Shown in pieces: positions 37,380 through 46,227 of a DNA stretch of 64,000 nucleotides. The stretch is taken from positions 4,588,001 to 4,652,000 of the forward strand of contig NZ_AP025739.1 in assembly GCF_003574315.2 (NCBI RefSeq), in the 5' to 3' direction. Each line of letters begins with the position of its first letter. The stretch's first letter is position 1. The stretch comes from Capsulimonas corticalis. GTDB taxonomy: Bacteria > Armatimonadota > Armatimonadia > Armatimonadales > Capsulimonadaceae. The position numbers and the translations under genes were made by a program. The notes beneath the pieces were generated by a model. That model saw only the letters and a list, made by a program, of their open reading frames with translations. It ran no database searches and was not told where the DNA came from.

Positions 37380-37477
37380 CATCGCGCCGCCCCGCATACC
37401 CTGGGAGTCCCCTCAGGATGCAGAAAAGACTGCTTGCTTCCGATAATCAAAAGAGAGCAAATGTGAGGAGCAAGGCC

Positions 37478-37990
37478 ATGAGTGGACTGGACATCTTTTT
37501 GATCCTGGCGATTGTCGCGATGACGGTGGTGGGCGCGACCATGGGATTCGGACGGGCGGCGCTGACGGCGCTGGCGCTGTTCGGTTCTTTGTGGGCGGCG
37601 AGCGCGTCCCTGCCGACCGTGGCGGGCGTCGTGCATATCCAGTCTAGCGGCGCGGCGAACCAGGGCGATGTCTTCGCCATGCTGTGCCTGGCCTTTGGGA
37701 GTGTGGCCGTAGTCGTGGCGAAGTATGTGCACGGCTCGCTGGGCATTCACGCGGGGATGTTCGACGCGTTTTTGGGACTGTGCGCGGGGGTGGCGATCGG
37801 GATGATGGTGGCGCACGGAGTGGTGCGGACGATGACGATCGCCGATCCGGACGGGCAGGGGGAGGGCGGTCAGGTCGCCTCCGGCTCAGTCAGTCATGAG
37901 ATGCTCGAATTCACGTCATTTCACTCGGTCATGGACACCGTGACCGGCGCCGGGACCTATCGGCGCTCGCTTCCTAACGTCGGCGGCTAG
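37478..37990 (+). CDS. CvpA-like small membrane protein
   Basis: 170 aa with four predicted transmembrane segments (about residues 4-22, 25-43, 60-78 and 85-106) and a hydrophilic tail. The start MSGLDIFLILAIVAMTVVGATMGFGRAALTALALFGSL has the order of CvpA-family proteins (short D, helix, Gly-rich turn, G-x-x-R), which in Escherichia coli affect colicin V production and membrane stress. Similarity is general, so I give the family only tentatively. The ATG follows GAGGAGCAAGGCC. Divergent from rnpB; no operon partner. Confidence 0.55.
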   Translation: MSGLDIFLILAIVAMTVVGATMGFGRAALTALALFGSLWAASASLPTVAGVVHIQSSGAANQGDVFAMLCLAFGSVAVVVAKYVHGSLGIHAGMFDAFLGLCAGVAIGMMVAHGVVRTMTIADPDGQGEGGQVASGSVSHEMLEFTSFHSVMDTVTGAGTYRRSLPNVGG

Positions 37991-38084
37991 CCGCCGCTTC
38001 CGTTCCGCGCCGCGCTGTCCCCGCTAAGATGGGGACGGGCGGCGTCCGCCTCTCCGCATTCCCGTACAATTACTCGCAAAAGGG

Positions 38085-38113
38085 TTGACTGCCATCGTGT
38101 GAGCGTGTATAAT
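38085..38113 (+). promoter_or_regulatory. Consensus sigma-70 promoter before the DUF4342-sigH pair
   Basis: TTGACT (38085-38090), a 17-bp spacer and a perfect TATAAT (38108-38113). Transcription would start near 38120, leaving a 44-base leader before the ATG at 38164. Confidence 0.85.
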
Positions 38114-38163
38114 GGCCTTACTCCGTCCTGGAAGGCCAGGCACGCAACATGAGGTACGCAGTC

Positions 38164-38433
38164 ATGGATCCGGAAGCCACCCCGGTCGGCAATTCGCTGA
38201 CTCCCGCCGCCAATTTCTTCACTCTTGGGGCCGAGTTACTGGGCGAGGTGCAGAAGATGATCGGCACGAACCGCGTCCGCTCGCTGCGCATCAAACTCGG
38301 AACGAGAGTTATCAAGGAGATCCCAGTCGCGCCAGTCACGGCTGTCGCCACTGTGGCGTTAGTCCTCATCGCGGTCATCGTCAGCACCATGAGCATTGAA
38401 GTCGAACACGAGCCGGCATCTTCGCCTGCTTAG
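38164..38433 (+). CDS. DUF4342-like small membrane-associated protein
   Basis: 89 aa from the ATG at 38164, preceded by GAGG with 9-base spacing (an in-frame ATG at 38149 would add five residues). GEVQKMIGTNRVRSLRIKLGTRVIKEIPVAPVTAVATVALVL matches my memory of the DUF4342 pattern: an N-terminal amphipathic helix, a basic strand, a conserved EIP and a single transmembrane helix (about residues 60-78), then IEVEHE. Function not known. It is 15 bp upstream of the sigma factor and shares its strong promoter, so its abundance follows that of the sigma factor. Confidence 0.7.
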   Translation: MDPEATPVGNSLTPAANFFTLGAELLGEVQKMIGTNRVRSLRIKLGTRVIKEIPVAPVTAVATVALVLIAVIVSTMSIEVEHEPASSPA

Positions 38434-38448
38434 TCCACGAGGCCCCTC

Positions 38449-39147
38449 TTGATCAGACGTAATCCCTCCGATTGGAACATCGGAACCGACCTATCCGATC
38501 GCCTTCGGCAATCCCAGGTCAAATACGCGGAGATGGGCGATTGCGAGATCGTCGCGCGCGCACAGCGCGGCGAAAACTCAGCGGCCGAGTACATGCTCTA
38601 CAAGTATCGCAACCTGGTGCGCACCAAGGTGAAGTCATACTTTCTTGTCGGAGCCGAAAAAGAAGATTTGCTCCAAGTGGGGCAGATCGGCCTGTGGCAG
38701 GCGATTATTGATTTCCGCGCCGACAAGGCGATTTCCTTCCCGGCTTTCGCAAAAGTGTGCATCACACGCCATATTATCACCGCGATCAAAACGGCGACCC
38801 GGCAAAAACAAATGCCGTTGAACCAATCGCTCTCACTCGAAAGCCCGTCCGTCGACTCGACCACCGACTGGAACCTCTCCGATATCATCCCCAACACCGA
38901 AGGCGCCGATCCCGAGGATCTGGTCCTGCGCAACGAAGACACAAAGATCCTGCACGAGACGCTTCAGCAAGTCCTGAGCGAGTTCGAATGGCATGTGCTT
39001 TCGGGGTATCAAGTGGGGAAATCGTATCGCGAGATCGCGAGCGAGCTGCGATGCAAGACAAAATCCGTGGACAACGCCCTGGCGCGGATCAAACGAAAAG
39101 TGAGCGGCGTACCGATCGGCAACGCGGACCTGAGCGAACTGCTATAA
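38449..39147 (+). CDS. sigH: SigH-like RNA polymerase sigma factor
   Basis: Sigma-70 family, close to the Bacillus SigH type, 232 aa. Region 2 is very well kept: AAEYMLYKYRNLVRTKVKSYFLVGAEKEDLLQVGQIGLWQAI, then FPAFAKVCITRHIITAIKTATRQKQMPLNQSLSLE. Region 4 is WHVLSGYQVGKSYREIASELRCKTKSVDNALARIKRKV, a helix-turn-helix for the -35. SigH drives early stationary-phase and sporulation genes in Firmicutes; here the regulon is unknown. TTG start, seven bases after GAGG. A stem-loop ends the unit. Confidence 0.88.
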   Translation: MIRRNPSDWNIGTDLSDRLRQSQVKYAEMGDCEIVARAQRGENSAAEYMLYKYRNLVRTKVKSYFLVGAEKEDLLQVGQIGLWQAIIDFRADKAISFPAFAKVCITRHIITAIKTATRQKQMPLNQSLSLESPSVDSTTDWNLSDIIPNTEGADPEDLVLRNEDTKILHETLQQVLSEFEWHVLSGYQVGKSYREIASELRCKTKSVDNALARIKRKVSGVPIGNADLSELL

Positions 39148-39170
39148 TCTCATTTCCATTTTCGACATTT

Positions 39171-39206
39171 GAGAGCCCGCTTCCACACGGGTGGAGGCGG
39201 GCTCTC
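39171..39206 (+). terminator. Stem-loop after sigH
   Basis: GAGAGCCCGCTTCCAC and GTGGAGGCGGGCTCTC are perfect 16-base complements around a 4-base loop. No T-run follows, but its place 23 bp after the sigma-factor stop and before glyQ suits a terminator or a transcript-end stabiliser. Confidence 0.6.
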
Positions 39207-39258
39207 GCATATTGTCCGTCCGCCGTATTTACGCAATCTCACACAAACAGAAACCGTT

Positions 39259-40131
39259 ATGAAATTTCAAGACTTATTGTTGACGCTGGAGCGTTTTTGG
39301 GGAGAGCAGGGATGCTTGATCCTTCAGCCTTATGATGTGGAAGTTGGCGCCGGAACCAACGCGCCGGCGACGACGCTGCGTTCGGTCGGCCCGGAGCCCT
39401 GGAACGTGGCTTACGTGCAGCCCAGCCGCCGCCCCGCCGACGGCCGCTACACGCGCAATCCCAACCGCGTGCAGCATTACTATCAGTATCAGGTCATCAT
39501 GAAGCCGTCTCCGGACAACATTGTGGACCTGTACCTGGACAGTCTGCGCGCCCTCGGGATCCCGCTGGAGCAGCACGATATCCGCTTCGTGGAGGACGAC
39601 TGGGAGTCGGCGGCGCTTGGCGCGTCGGGCGTCGGCTGGGAAGTCTGGCTCGACGGCACCGAGATCACGCAGTTCACCTTCTTCCAGCAGATGGGCGGCA
39701 TTCCCTGCGATGTGATCAGCGCCGAGATCACCTACGGCACCGAGCGCCTTGCGACGCTTCTTCAGCACGTCCCGTCGATCTGGGATCTGGAGTACGCGCA
39801 CGGCGTGACCTATGCGGACACGGAGAAGCAGGCGGAATACGAGAACTGCGTCTACAACTTCGAAGAAGCCGACACGCAGATGCTGTTCACCCTGTTCGAT
39901 ATGTACGAGAAGGAAAGCCATCGTATTCTCTCGACGCGCAACCTGGTTTCGCCCTCGTTCGATCTGGCGCTGAAGTGCTCGCACGCCTTCAACCTGCTCG
40001 ACGCGCGCGGCGTCATCGGCGTCGCCGAGCGCGCCTCCTACATCAACCGCGTCCGCGCGCTGGCGCGCGGCTGCTGCCTGGCGTATAAGAAGCAGCGCGA
40101 GGAGCTGGGGCATCCGTTGATTAAGGCGTAG
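39259..40131 (+). CDS. glyQ: Glycyl-tRNA synthetase alpha subunit
   Basis: 290 aa class II synthetase subunit that activates glycine and acts with the beta subunit as a tetramer. [94 protein letters not shown] (with the class II motifs) and [19 protein letters not shown] are canonical. The ATG is at 39259. The beta-subunit gene follows after a 176-bp gap that is filled by an inverted repeat. Confidence 0.97.
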   Translation: MKFQDLLLTLERFWGEQGCLILQPYDVEVGAGTNAPATTLRSVGPEPWNVAYVQPSRRPADGRYTRNPNRVQHYYQYQVIMKPSPDNIVDLYLDSLRALGIPLEQHDIRFVEDDWESAALGASGVGWEVWLDGTEITQFTFFQQMGGIPCDVISAEITYGTERLATLLQHVPSIWDLEYAHGVTYADTEKQAEYENCVYNFEEADTQMLFTLFDMYEKESHRILSTRNLVSPSFDLALKCSHAFNLLDARGVIGVAERASYINRVRALARGCCLAYKKQREELGHPLIKA

Positions 40132-40132
40132 T

Positions 40133-40277
40133 CCTACCCACCCCGACCCTTCGGGCCACCCCTCCCGCAACGGGAAGGGTAATTCGGATGAAAATACGGA
40201 GACGGCCTGCGTTAGAACGCCTCCTCCAAACCCTTCCCGTTGCGGGAGGGGTGGCCCGAAGGGCCGGGGTGGGTAGG
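40133..40277. repeat. Dispersed palindrome, family B copy between glyQ and glyS
   Basis: Arms at 40133-40180 and 40230-40277 are 48-bp reverse complements with a single mismatch, beginning CCTACCCACCCCG and ending CGGGAAGGGT, around a 49-base centre. Transcribed, it would form a very stable hairpin within the glyQS transcript. Shares the CCACCCCTCCCG...CGGGAAGGGTAATT core with the copy at 27862-28014. Confidence 0.92.
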
Positions 40278-40307
40278 ACACAGGTTTCAGGAGCGAATGG
40301 ACAGATT

Positions 40308-42416
40308 ATGACGGAACTGCTGTGGGAAATCGGATGCGAAGAGCTGCCGGCGACGTTTGTGGCGCCGACGCTGGCGCAGATCGAGCAACTCTTTCAAGAC
40401 AAATTTACGGCCGCGCGTCTTTGGGACAAGGACGCCGATGACGCTGCCCTGCGTGTGCTGGGGACGCCGCGTCGTCTGGTGCTGCATGCGCATGGCCTCG
40501 CCGCGCGTCAGCCCGACGAGACGCTTGTGGTCAAGGGACCGGCGCAGAATATTGCGTTTACCGCCGAAGGCGAGCCGAGCAAGGCGGCCATCGGCTTCGC
40601 CAATAAGAATGGCGTACAGGTCGGCGAACTGACCGTCGTCGATGGCTACGTGCAGGCGACCGTGAAGCGCGCCGGGCAGTCGGCGGCGGAGATCGCCGCC
40701 GAGCTGCTGCCGAAGATCGCCCGCGAGCTGACCTTCCCGAAGGCGATGCGCTGGGGCTCGGGCAAGCTGCGCTTCGCGCGGCCGATCCGCTGGATTTTGG
40801 CCCTGCTGGACAACGAAGTCGTTCCATTCTCCATCGAACATGTCGCGACGGGGCGCAAAACGCGCGGCCATCGATTCCTCTCGCCCGACGAAGTGGAAGT
40901 CCCGACCATCGACGATTACTTTAACCTCATGCGCGACAAGTTCGTGCTGCTCGATCCCGAAGAGCGGCGTCAAATGATCGTCGAGCAGGCGACTTCGCTC
41001 GCGAAGCGCGAAGCCGATGGCGACGTGCAGATCAATCCGGCCCTGCTGGATGAGAATGTCTTCCTGACGGAGTACCCGACGGCGGTTCTCGGGTCCTTCA
41101 GCACGGAGTTCCTGCAACTGCCGACTCCCGTACTGATCACCGCGATGCGCAAGCATCAGCGCTACTTCCCGGTGTTCGCGGCCGACGGTTCGCTGCTGCC
41201 GCGCTTTGTCGCGGTGCGTAACGGCGGCGGGGAATATCTGGACACGGTTCGCGCCGGATACGAGCAGGTTCTTGTCGCCCGCTTCAACGACGCCAAGTTC
41301 TTCTTCGACCTGGACACCACCACGCCGCTCTCCGCGAAGATCGACGGCACCAAAAACATTGTCTTCCAGGAGAAGCTCGGCACGGTTTACGAGAAGTCCC
41401 TGCGTTTGAGCCCGATCCTGCGCGACGGCGGTCTGCTGACGGAGCTTGGCGCCGGCGAAGCCCAGAACGTTCTGCGCGCGGCGGAGCTTTCCAAAGCGGA
41501 TCTCGCCTCGGAAATGGTCAAGGAACTGCCGGCGTTGCAGGGGATTGTTGGCCGCGACTACGCGGGCCGCGACGGCGAACCCGAAACGGTGGCCGCCGCC
41601 ATCGCCGAGCACTATATGCCGAAGGGCGCCGGCGAGGCGCTCCCCGAAACGGTAGCCGGGCGACTGCTCGCCATCGCCGACCGCGTCGACACGCTGACGG
41701 GATACTCGGGCATCGGCATCTTCCCGACCGGAACCAGCGATCCCTACGCCCTGCGCCGCGCCGGGAGCGGCCTTGTGGCGCTGCTTGGCGTGGACCGCTC
41801 GCTGCCTGCGCTGGCGACGCTCTTTGACGCCGCCTGGAACGCCTATCATACGCAGGGCATCGCGCTCACGGAAACCCGAGAGCAAGCCTACGCCTACTTC
41901 CTGACGCTCATCGGCCAGCGTCTCAACGCTTCCCTGGAAGAAAAGGGCGTGCGTTACGATGTCCGCGACGCCGTCCTCGCCGCTCCGATCACGCACGTCT
42001 TTGATACCCAGGCCCGCGCCGTCACGCTCGGCGCCCAGGCCGACAGCGCCGGCGTTCGCGAAGCCGCCGCCGCTCTGCTGCGCATCGGCAACATCCTGCG
42101 CTTCGCCGCCAAAGAGGGCGTGGAAATTCCGGCGACCGACGCCGATCCCACGCTGTTCGAACAGGATGTCGAAGGCCAGCTCTGGTCGGCCTACCTCGAC
42201 ACGCGCGAGAAGTATGCGACCGCCGCCGACGCCGGCGACTGGGAGCGAGCGCTGGCGCTGCTCGGCGCCCTGCGCCCCGCCGTGGACGCCTTCTTCGAGA
42301 GCGTCATGGTCATGGGCGACGACACCGCGCGCCGCGCCAACCGCCTGGCGATGCTCAGCCGCGTACGCGAGACATACAACGAGTATGCGGAGTTTGATAA
42401 GCTGGTGGCGGGGTAG
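40308..42416 (+). CDS. glyS: Glycyl-tRNA synthetase beta subunit
   Basis: 702 aa; binds tRNA-Gly and completes the alpha2-beta2 enzyme. TELLWEIGCEELPATFVAP at the N-terminus, RVLGTPRRLVLHAHGLA, LPKIARELTFPKAMRWGSGKLRFARPIRWILALL, FLTEYPTAVLGSFSTEFLQLP, ITAMRKHQRYFPVF, GIVGRDYAGRDGEPETVAAAIAEHYMPKGAGEALPE and GIFPTGTSDPYALRRAGSGL are diagnostic. The start ATG is 14 bases after AGGAG, a little long, but the canonical N-terminus is unambiguous. The frame is open upstream through the repeat; that part is not coding. Confidence 0.96.
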   Translation: MTELLWEIGCEELPATFVAPTLAQIEQLFQDKFTAARLWDKDADDAALRVLGTPRRLVLHAHGLAARQPDETLVVKGPAQNIAFTAEGEPSKAAIGFANKNGVQVGELTVVDGYVQATVKRAGQSAAEIAAELLPKIARELTFPKAMRWGSGKLRFARPIRWILALLDNEVVPFSIEHVATGRKTRGHRFLSPDEVEVPTIDDYFNLMRDKFVLLDPEERRQMIVEQATSLAKREADGDVQINPALLDENVFLTEYPTAVLGSFSTEFLQLPTPVLITAMRKHQRYFPVFAADGSLLPRFVAVRNGGGEYLDTVRAGYEQVLVARFNDAKFFFDLDTTTPLSAKIDGTKNIVFQEKLGTVYEKSLRLSPILRDGGLLTELGAGEAQNVLRAAELSKADLASEMVKELPALQGIVGRDYAGRDGEPETVAAAIAEHYMPKGAGEALPETVAGRLLAIADRVDTLTGYSGIGIFPTGTSDPYALRRAGSGLVALLGVDRSLPALATLFDAAWNAYHTQGIALTETREQAYAYFLTLIGQRLNASLEEKGVRYDVRDAVLAAPITHVFDTQARAVTLGAQADSAGVREAAAALLRIGNILRFAAKEGVEIPATDADPTLFEQDVEGQLWSAYLDTREKYATAADAGDWERALALLGALRPAVDAFFESVMVMGDDTARRANRLAMLSRVRETYNEYAEFDKLVAG

Positions 42417-42423
42417 GAGTTGG

Positions 42424-42465
42424 CCCTATTCCCCCAACTCGCTTTGGCTCGTCGGGGGAATAGGA
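42424..42465. repeat. Short inverted repeat between glyS and the Lrp-like gene
   Basis: CTATTCCCCC (from 42426) pairs with GGGGGAATAG (ending near 42463) around an 18-base loop. It may be a weak terminator of glyS; no T-run. Confidence 0.5.
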
Positions 42466-42508
42466 ATTCCCACGGGGGAATACGTCCCTCTTCGGGTACA
42501 ATAACCCC

Positions 42509-43657
42509 ATGAGTACACTGGCGCCCTCCGTCGAAGAAGACGTTCCTGTGCGGATCGACGATCCGATCAACGCCGCGATTCTCGCGGTTTCCGAGGATTC
42601 TATCCAAGGCTTTCTCCCTGACCCCTTTGAACAGATCGCGCTCCAATCCGGAGTCGCCGTCGATACCGTGATCGAGCGGATTCGGGCGATGGTGAAGTCG
42701 GGGACGATCCGTCGCGTGCGGCAGACGCTGATGGCGACGAATCTGGCGCCGGGCGCGCTTGTGGCCTGGCAGCTTCCCGAAGAGAAGCTGAGCGCCGCGT
42801 TCGATTACCTCTTTCAGCAGGACCCATTTTCCGGCCACGTCGTCATTCGGACGACGGACGCCGCGACGCCGGGCTCCAACTATCGCCTGTGGACCACGCT
42901 CAAGGTTCCGCAGGGCTATTCCCTCAAGGCGCATTGCGATTATTTGAAGCGGCAAATCGGCGCGGATCACTATCGGATCATGCCCGCCAAGCGCTTGTTC
43001 GCGCTTGGGGTGGGGCATGTGCGCCGCAAGGGCATGGAGCCGGGCAGCAAGGCCGAGGAGCTCGCGAACGTGCTGGACACGAATATCGTGGAGCTGAGCG
43101 AGCTGGAGTGGCGCGTGCTGGTGGCGCTGAAGCGTGAGTTTGAGCCAAGCGAGATTCGGCGCGATCTGTGGGCGGCCCGCGCCGACGAAGCCGGCGTGGA
43201 CCTCGATACGTTCTATCGGATCGGAACCGAGCTGAATGAGCGACGGGTGATTGGGCGTTTCTCCACGTTTCTGGAGCATGTGAAGCCCGTCGCCGGTAAC
43301 CAGCGCGTCACGCGCTACAATGCGCTGTTCCACTGGGCCGTGCCCGAAGGACGCGAGATTGAGGCGGGGCGCGAAGTTGGACGGTTCCACATCATGACCC
43401 ACGCTTACTGGCGCGAGGGCGGCGCGGAGTTCAAGGACGTCAATGTGATGGGCGTCGCGCACGGCACGGAAAAAGAGATGGTGCTGGCGCACAAAGCCGC
43501 CATCGACGCGCACCTGGAATCCGTGGGAATCCCGGTCAGCTACACGAACGTTTTCTGGGGCGGGCGCAGTGAAATCAAGCCGTCGGAGATTTCCCCGATT
43601 GCTTACCGTGAGTTTTTAGACGCTGCGGGAATTGACGAAGAAAGCATGCGCGCCTAG
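42509..43657 (+). CDS. Double Lrp/AsnC-type protein resembling fused siroheme decarboxylase AhbA/AhbB
   Basis: 382 aa made of two similar modules. Module 1 (about 15-185) has a helix-turn-helix (FEQIALQSGVAVDTVIERIRAMVKSGTIRRVRQTL) and a sensor-like half (LAPGALVAWQLPEEKLSAAFDYL...NYRLWTTLKVPQGYSL). Module 2 (190-370) repeats it: LSELEWRVLVALKREF, TFYRIGTELNERRVIGRFSTFLEHVKP, NALFHWAVPEGREIEAG and GVAHGTEKEMV. AhbA and AhbB, which decarboxylate siroheme in the alternative haem pathway, are built like this, normally as two proteins. A plain DNA-binding regulator is the alternative. No ribosome site; TACAAT ends 7 bp before the ATG. Confidence 0.6.
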   Translation: MSTLAPSVEEDVPVRIDDPINAAILAVSEDSIQGFLPDPFEQIALQSGVAVDTVIERIRAMVKSGTIRRVRQTLMATNLAPGALVAWQLPEEKLSAAFDYLFQQDPFSGHVVIRTTDAATPGSNYRLWTTLKVPQGYSLKAHCDYLKRQIGADHYRIMPAKRLFALGVGHVRRKGMEPGSKAEELANVLDTNIVELSELEWRVLVALKREFEPSEIRRDLWAARADEAGVDLDTFYRIGTELNERRVIGRFSTFLEHVKPVAGNQRVTRYNALFHWAVPEGREIEAGREVGRFHIMTHAYWREGGAEFKDVNVMGVAHGTEKEMVLAHKAAIDAHLESVGIPVSYTNVFWGGRSEIKPSEISPIAYREFLDAAGIDEESMRA

Positions 43658-43670
43658 GCTGAGATCGCTT

Positions 43671-44777
43671 ATGACCCATTCGAGTTCCTCGGCCGATGCG
43701 CTGCGGCCCAATCAATTTCGCGAACATCAGGAGCGGCTGGAAGACGAAGTGCTGTCTCCCTACGCCGTGCGCTCCAGCCAGACGCAGGGACGGCAAAACC
43801 CCGAACCGCTGGACCCGGTCCGCACCGAGTTTCAGCGGGACCGGGACCGGATCCTGCACTCCAAAGCCTTTCGACGCCTCAAGCACAAAACTCAAGTCTT
43901 TATCGATCCCAAGGAAGACCACCACCGCACCCGATTGACCCACACGCTGGAAGTCTCGCAGATCGCGCGGACTCTGGCGCGCGCCCTGCGTCTGAACGAA
44001 GATTTGACCGAAGCGATCTCACTCGCACACGATCTGGGCCATACCCCCTTCGGACACGGCGGCGAGCAGGCGCTCGACGAAGTCCTGCGCGAGTACGATC
44101 CCAAAGGTGAGTTTCGCCACTACGACCAGAGCCTGCGTATCGTCGACGTGCTGGAGCGGGGTGGGGCGGGGCTGAACCTGACCTGGGAAGTGCGTGACGG
44201 TATCTTAGGACACTCCAAGGGAAGCAAAGATCTGGGAATTGTCGAAGGCACGCAGCTGCCGTCGTCGCTTGAAGGCATGTGCGTGCGAATCGCGGACCGG
44301 ATCGCCTATATCAATCACGACATCGACGACAGCGTGCGCGCCGGCGTGCTTCGGCTGGAAGATCTACCGCAGGATGCGCTCGATGTTCTGGGGCGCTCCC
44401 ATTCGGCGCGCATCGCGACGATGGTGATGAACGTTCTGGAGAGCAGCGTCGGCGCGCCGGAAGTCAAAATGACCGGCGTTATCCTCGACGCCACGAACCG
44501 CCTCAAGGACTATATGTACGCGAATGTGTACAATATGGAAGTGCGCGGCCAGATCGAGATGGACAAGGCGCAGCTGATGGTGAAGGAGCTGTTCCGCCTG
44601 TACATGGGCCAGCCGCACCTCTTTTCGGAAGAAGAAGATTTGATCCGTTACGACTTCGACCGGCTGCCGACGGACGAGAAGCTGCGCGCCGTGACCGACT
44701 TCGTCGCGGGAATGACCGACCGCTACGCCGTGACGACGTTTCAAAAGCATTTCGTCCCTTCGGCGTGGGCTTACTGA
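43671..44777 (+). CDS. dgt: Deoxyguanosinetriphosphate triphosphohydrolase-like HD protein
   Basis: 368 aa HD-domain hydrolase of the dGTPase family, which splits dNTPs to nucleoside and triphosphate. Motifs: RTEFQRDRDRILHSKAFRRLKHKTQVF, HHRTRLTHTLEVSQIARTLARAL (first metal His), AHDLGHTPFGHGGEQALDE (HD pair), GLNLTWEVRDGILGHS, and RIADRIAYINHDIDD with the last metal Asp. The ATG is at 43671, 13 bp after the end of the Lrp-like gene. Substrate preference cannot be read from sequence. Confidence 0.9.
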   Translation: MTHSSSSADALRPNQFREHQERLEDEVLSPYAVRSSQTQGRQNPEPLDPVRTEFQRDRDRILHSKAFRRLKHKTQVFIDPKEDHHRTRLTHTLEVSQIARTLARALRLNEDLTEAISLAHDLGHTPFGHGGEQALDEVLREYDPKGEFRHYDQSLRIVDVLERGGAGLNLTWEVRDGILGHSKGSKDLGIVEGTQLPSSLEGMCVRIADRIAYINHDIDDSVRAGVLRLEDLPQDALDVLGRSHSARIATMVMNVLESSVGAPEVKMTGVILDATNRLKDYMYANVYNMEVRGQIEMDKAQLMVKELFRLYMGQPHLFSEEEDLIRYDFDRLPTDEKLRAVTDFVAGMTDRYAVTTFQKHFVPSAWAY

Positions 44778-44800
44778 CGTCTGACCGCCCGTTTGTCTCC

Positions 44801-44830
44801 TTGACATTTGATCGACCGTCCTTGTATACT
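44801..44830 (+). promoter_or_regulatory. Sigma-70 promoter of murA-mreB
   Basis: Perfect TTGACA (44801-44806), 18-bp spacer and TATACT (44825-44830), about 68 bp before the murA TTG start. Confidence 0.8.
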
Positions 44831-44904
44831 GAAGCTGGAAATTTGCCGGCGAATCGACGCACGCAGAACGGCGCCGAACGGATTTTTTGTTGGAGGATTT
44901 GAGT

Positions 44905-46227
44905 TTGCCCAAGATCTATACCCTCGGCGGGAACCGCCTCGAAGGAGAGGTCCGCATCAGTGGAAGCAAGAACGCGGCGCTGGCGATCCTGGCCGCGACG
45001 CTGCTTCCCAGCAAAGGACAAACCGTCCTGACCAATGTCCCGCGCATCAGCGATGTGCTGACCATGATCGAGATGCTCAAGGTTCTCGGGGTTAAGGCTG
45101 AGTTCACTTCCGATTCCACCGTCATACTCGACGCCACGAATTTGACTTCCAGCAAGGCGCCGCATGAACTGATCCAGAAGATGCGCGCGTCGTTCTCCGT
45201 CCTCGGGCCTTTGCTGGCCCGGTTCGGCAACGCCAGCGTCGCGCTGCCCGGCGGCTGCGACATCGGCGCCCGGCCCGTGGATTACCATATCAAGGGGCTG
45301 GAGCGGCTGGGTGCGAAGACCACGGTGGAGTACGGCTTCGTGGAGGCGTCCGCCCCGAACGGTCTGCGCGGCGCGGATATCTATCTGGACTTCCCCAGCG
45401 TCGGCGCAACCACGCACATCATGACCGCCGCCGCTCTGGCCGAGGGGATCACCACGATCTCCAACGCCGCCGAGGAGCCGGACGTCGTGGCGACCGCGAA
45501 CCTCATCAATCAGATGGGCGGGCGGGTGCGCGGCGCGGGCACCAAAGAGATCACGATCGAAGGCGTCAAGGAGCTGCACGGCACGGAGTTCCGCGTCGAT
45601 CCCGATCGCATTGAGGCGGGTACATTCGCCGTGGCGGCCGCGATCACGCAGGGCGACCTGTACCTGCGCGGCGCCATTGAAGAGCACACCCAGCCGGTCA
45701 TGCGCAAGCTGGCCGAAGCGGGCGTTGAGATCCGCTTTGACGACGACGGCGTTCGGGTCCGCGCGCCGCGCACGCCGCTTCAGGCCGTGCATGTGAGCGC
45801 GAGCCCGCATCCGGGCTTCCCCACGGACATGCAGCCCCCGCTGGCGGCGCTGCTGACCCTGGCGAACGGCACCTCCAGCATCACCGAAACCGTCTACGAA
45901 CGCCGCTTCAAGTATATCTATGAGCTGGCGCGTATGGGCGCGAATATTAAAGCCGAGGCGGGCGTGGCGATTATCGTCGGCGTCCCCCGGCTGACCGGAG
46001 CTCCCGTGGCCGGCTCGGACCTGCGCGCCACAGCCGCGCTGGTGCTGGCGGGGCTGGCGGCGGACGGCGAGTCGGAAGTCAGCGGGATTGACTTTCTCGA
46101 CCGGGGCTATGAAGCCTTTGTGGAAAAATTGAGCGCCGTGGGCGCGACGGTTCGACGCGAAGAAAACGATCGGGCGGAAGCGGCAGAGACGCAGCCTTCC
46201 GGAAAGGTGGCTGGGTGTTCCGTTTAA
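44905..46227 (+). CDS. murA: UDP-N-acetylglucosamine 1-carboxyvinyltransferase
   Basis: 440 aa; first committed step of peptidoglycan synthesis, transferring enolpyruvyl from PEP to UDP-GlcNAc in the cytosol. GEVRISGSKNAALAILAATLL at the N-terminus, LPGGCDIGARPVDYHIKGLERLGA with catalytic Cys118 (the residue alkylated by fosfomycin; not the resistant Asp variant), FPTDMQPPLAALLTLANG and ETVYERRFKYIYELARMGA. The TTG at 44905 is chosen since GGAGG lies 7 bases upstream and the family start (MPKIYTLGG...) fits; two earlier in-frame TTGs overlap that site. Overlaps mreB by 13 bp. Confidence 0.95.
   Translation: MPKIYTLGGNRLEGEVRISGSKNAALAILAATLLPSKGQTVLTNVPRISDVLTMIEMLKVLGVKAEFTSDSTVILDATNLTSSKAPHELIQKMRASFSVLGPLLARFGNASVALPGGCDIGARPVDYHIKGLERLGAKTTVEYGFVEASAPNGLRGADIYLDFPSVGATTHIMTAAALAEGITTISNAAEEPDVVATANLINQMGGRVRGAGTKEITIEGVKELHGTEFRVDPDRIEAGTFAVAAAITQGDLYLRGAIEEHTQPVMRKLAEAGVEIRFDDDGVRVRAPRTPLQAVHVSASPHPGFPTDMQPPLAALLTLANGTSSITETVYERRFKYIYELARMGANIKAEAGVAIIVGVPRLTGAPVAGSDLRATAALVLAGLAADGESEVSGIDFLDRGYEAFVEKLSAVGATVRREENDRAEAAETQPSGKVAGCSV

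Noticed and set aside
36940..37466. Open frames across the RNase P RNA
   Set aside because: The region folds as rnpB with both P1 halves and the conserved regions; the frames are incidental.
40287..41996. Long open frame antisense to glyS
   Set aside because: Overlaps canonical glyS completely and has no recognisable domain.
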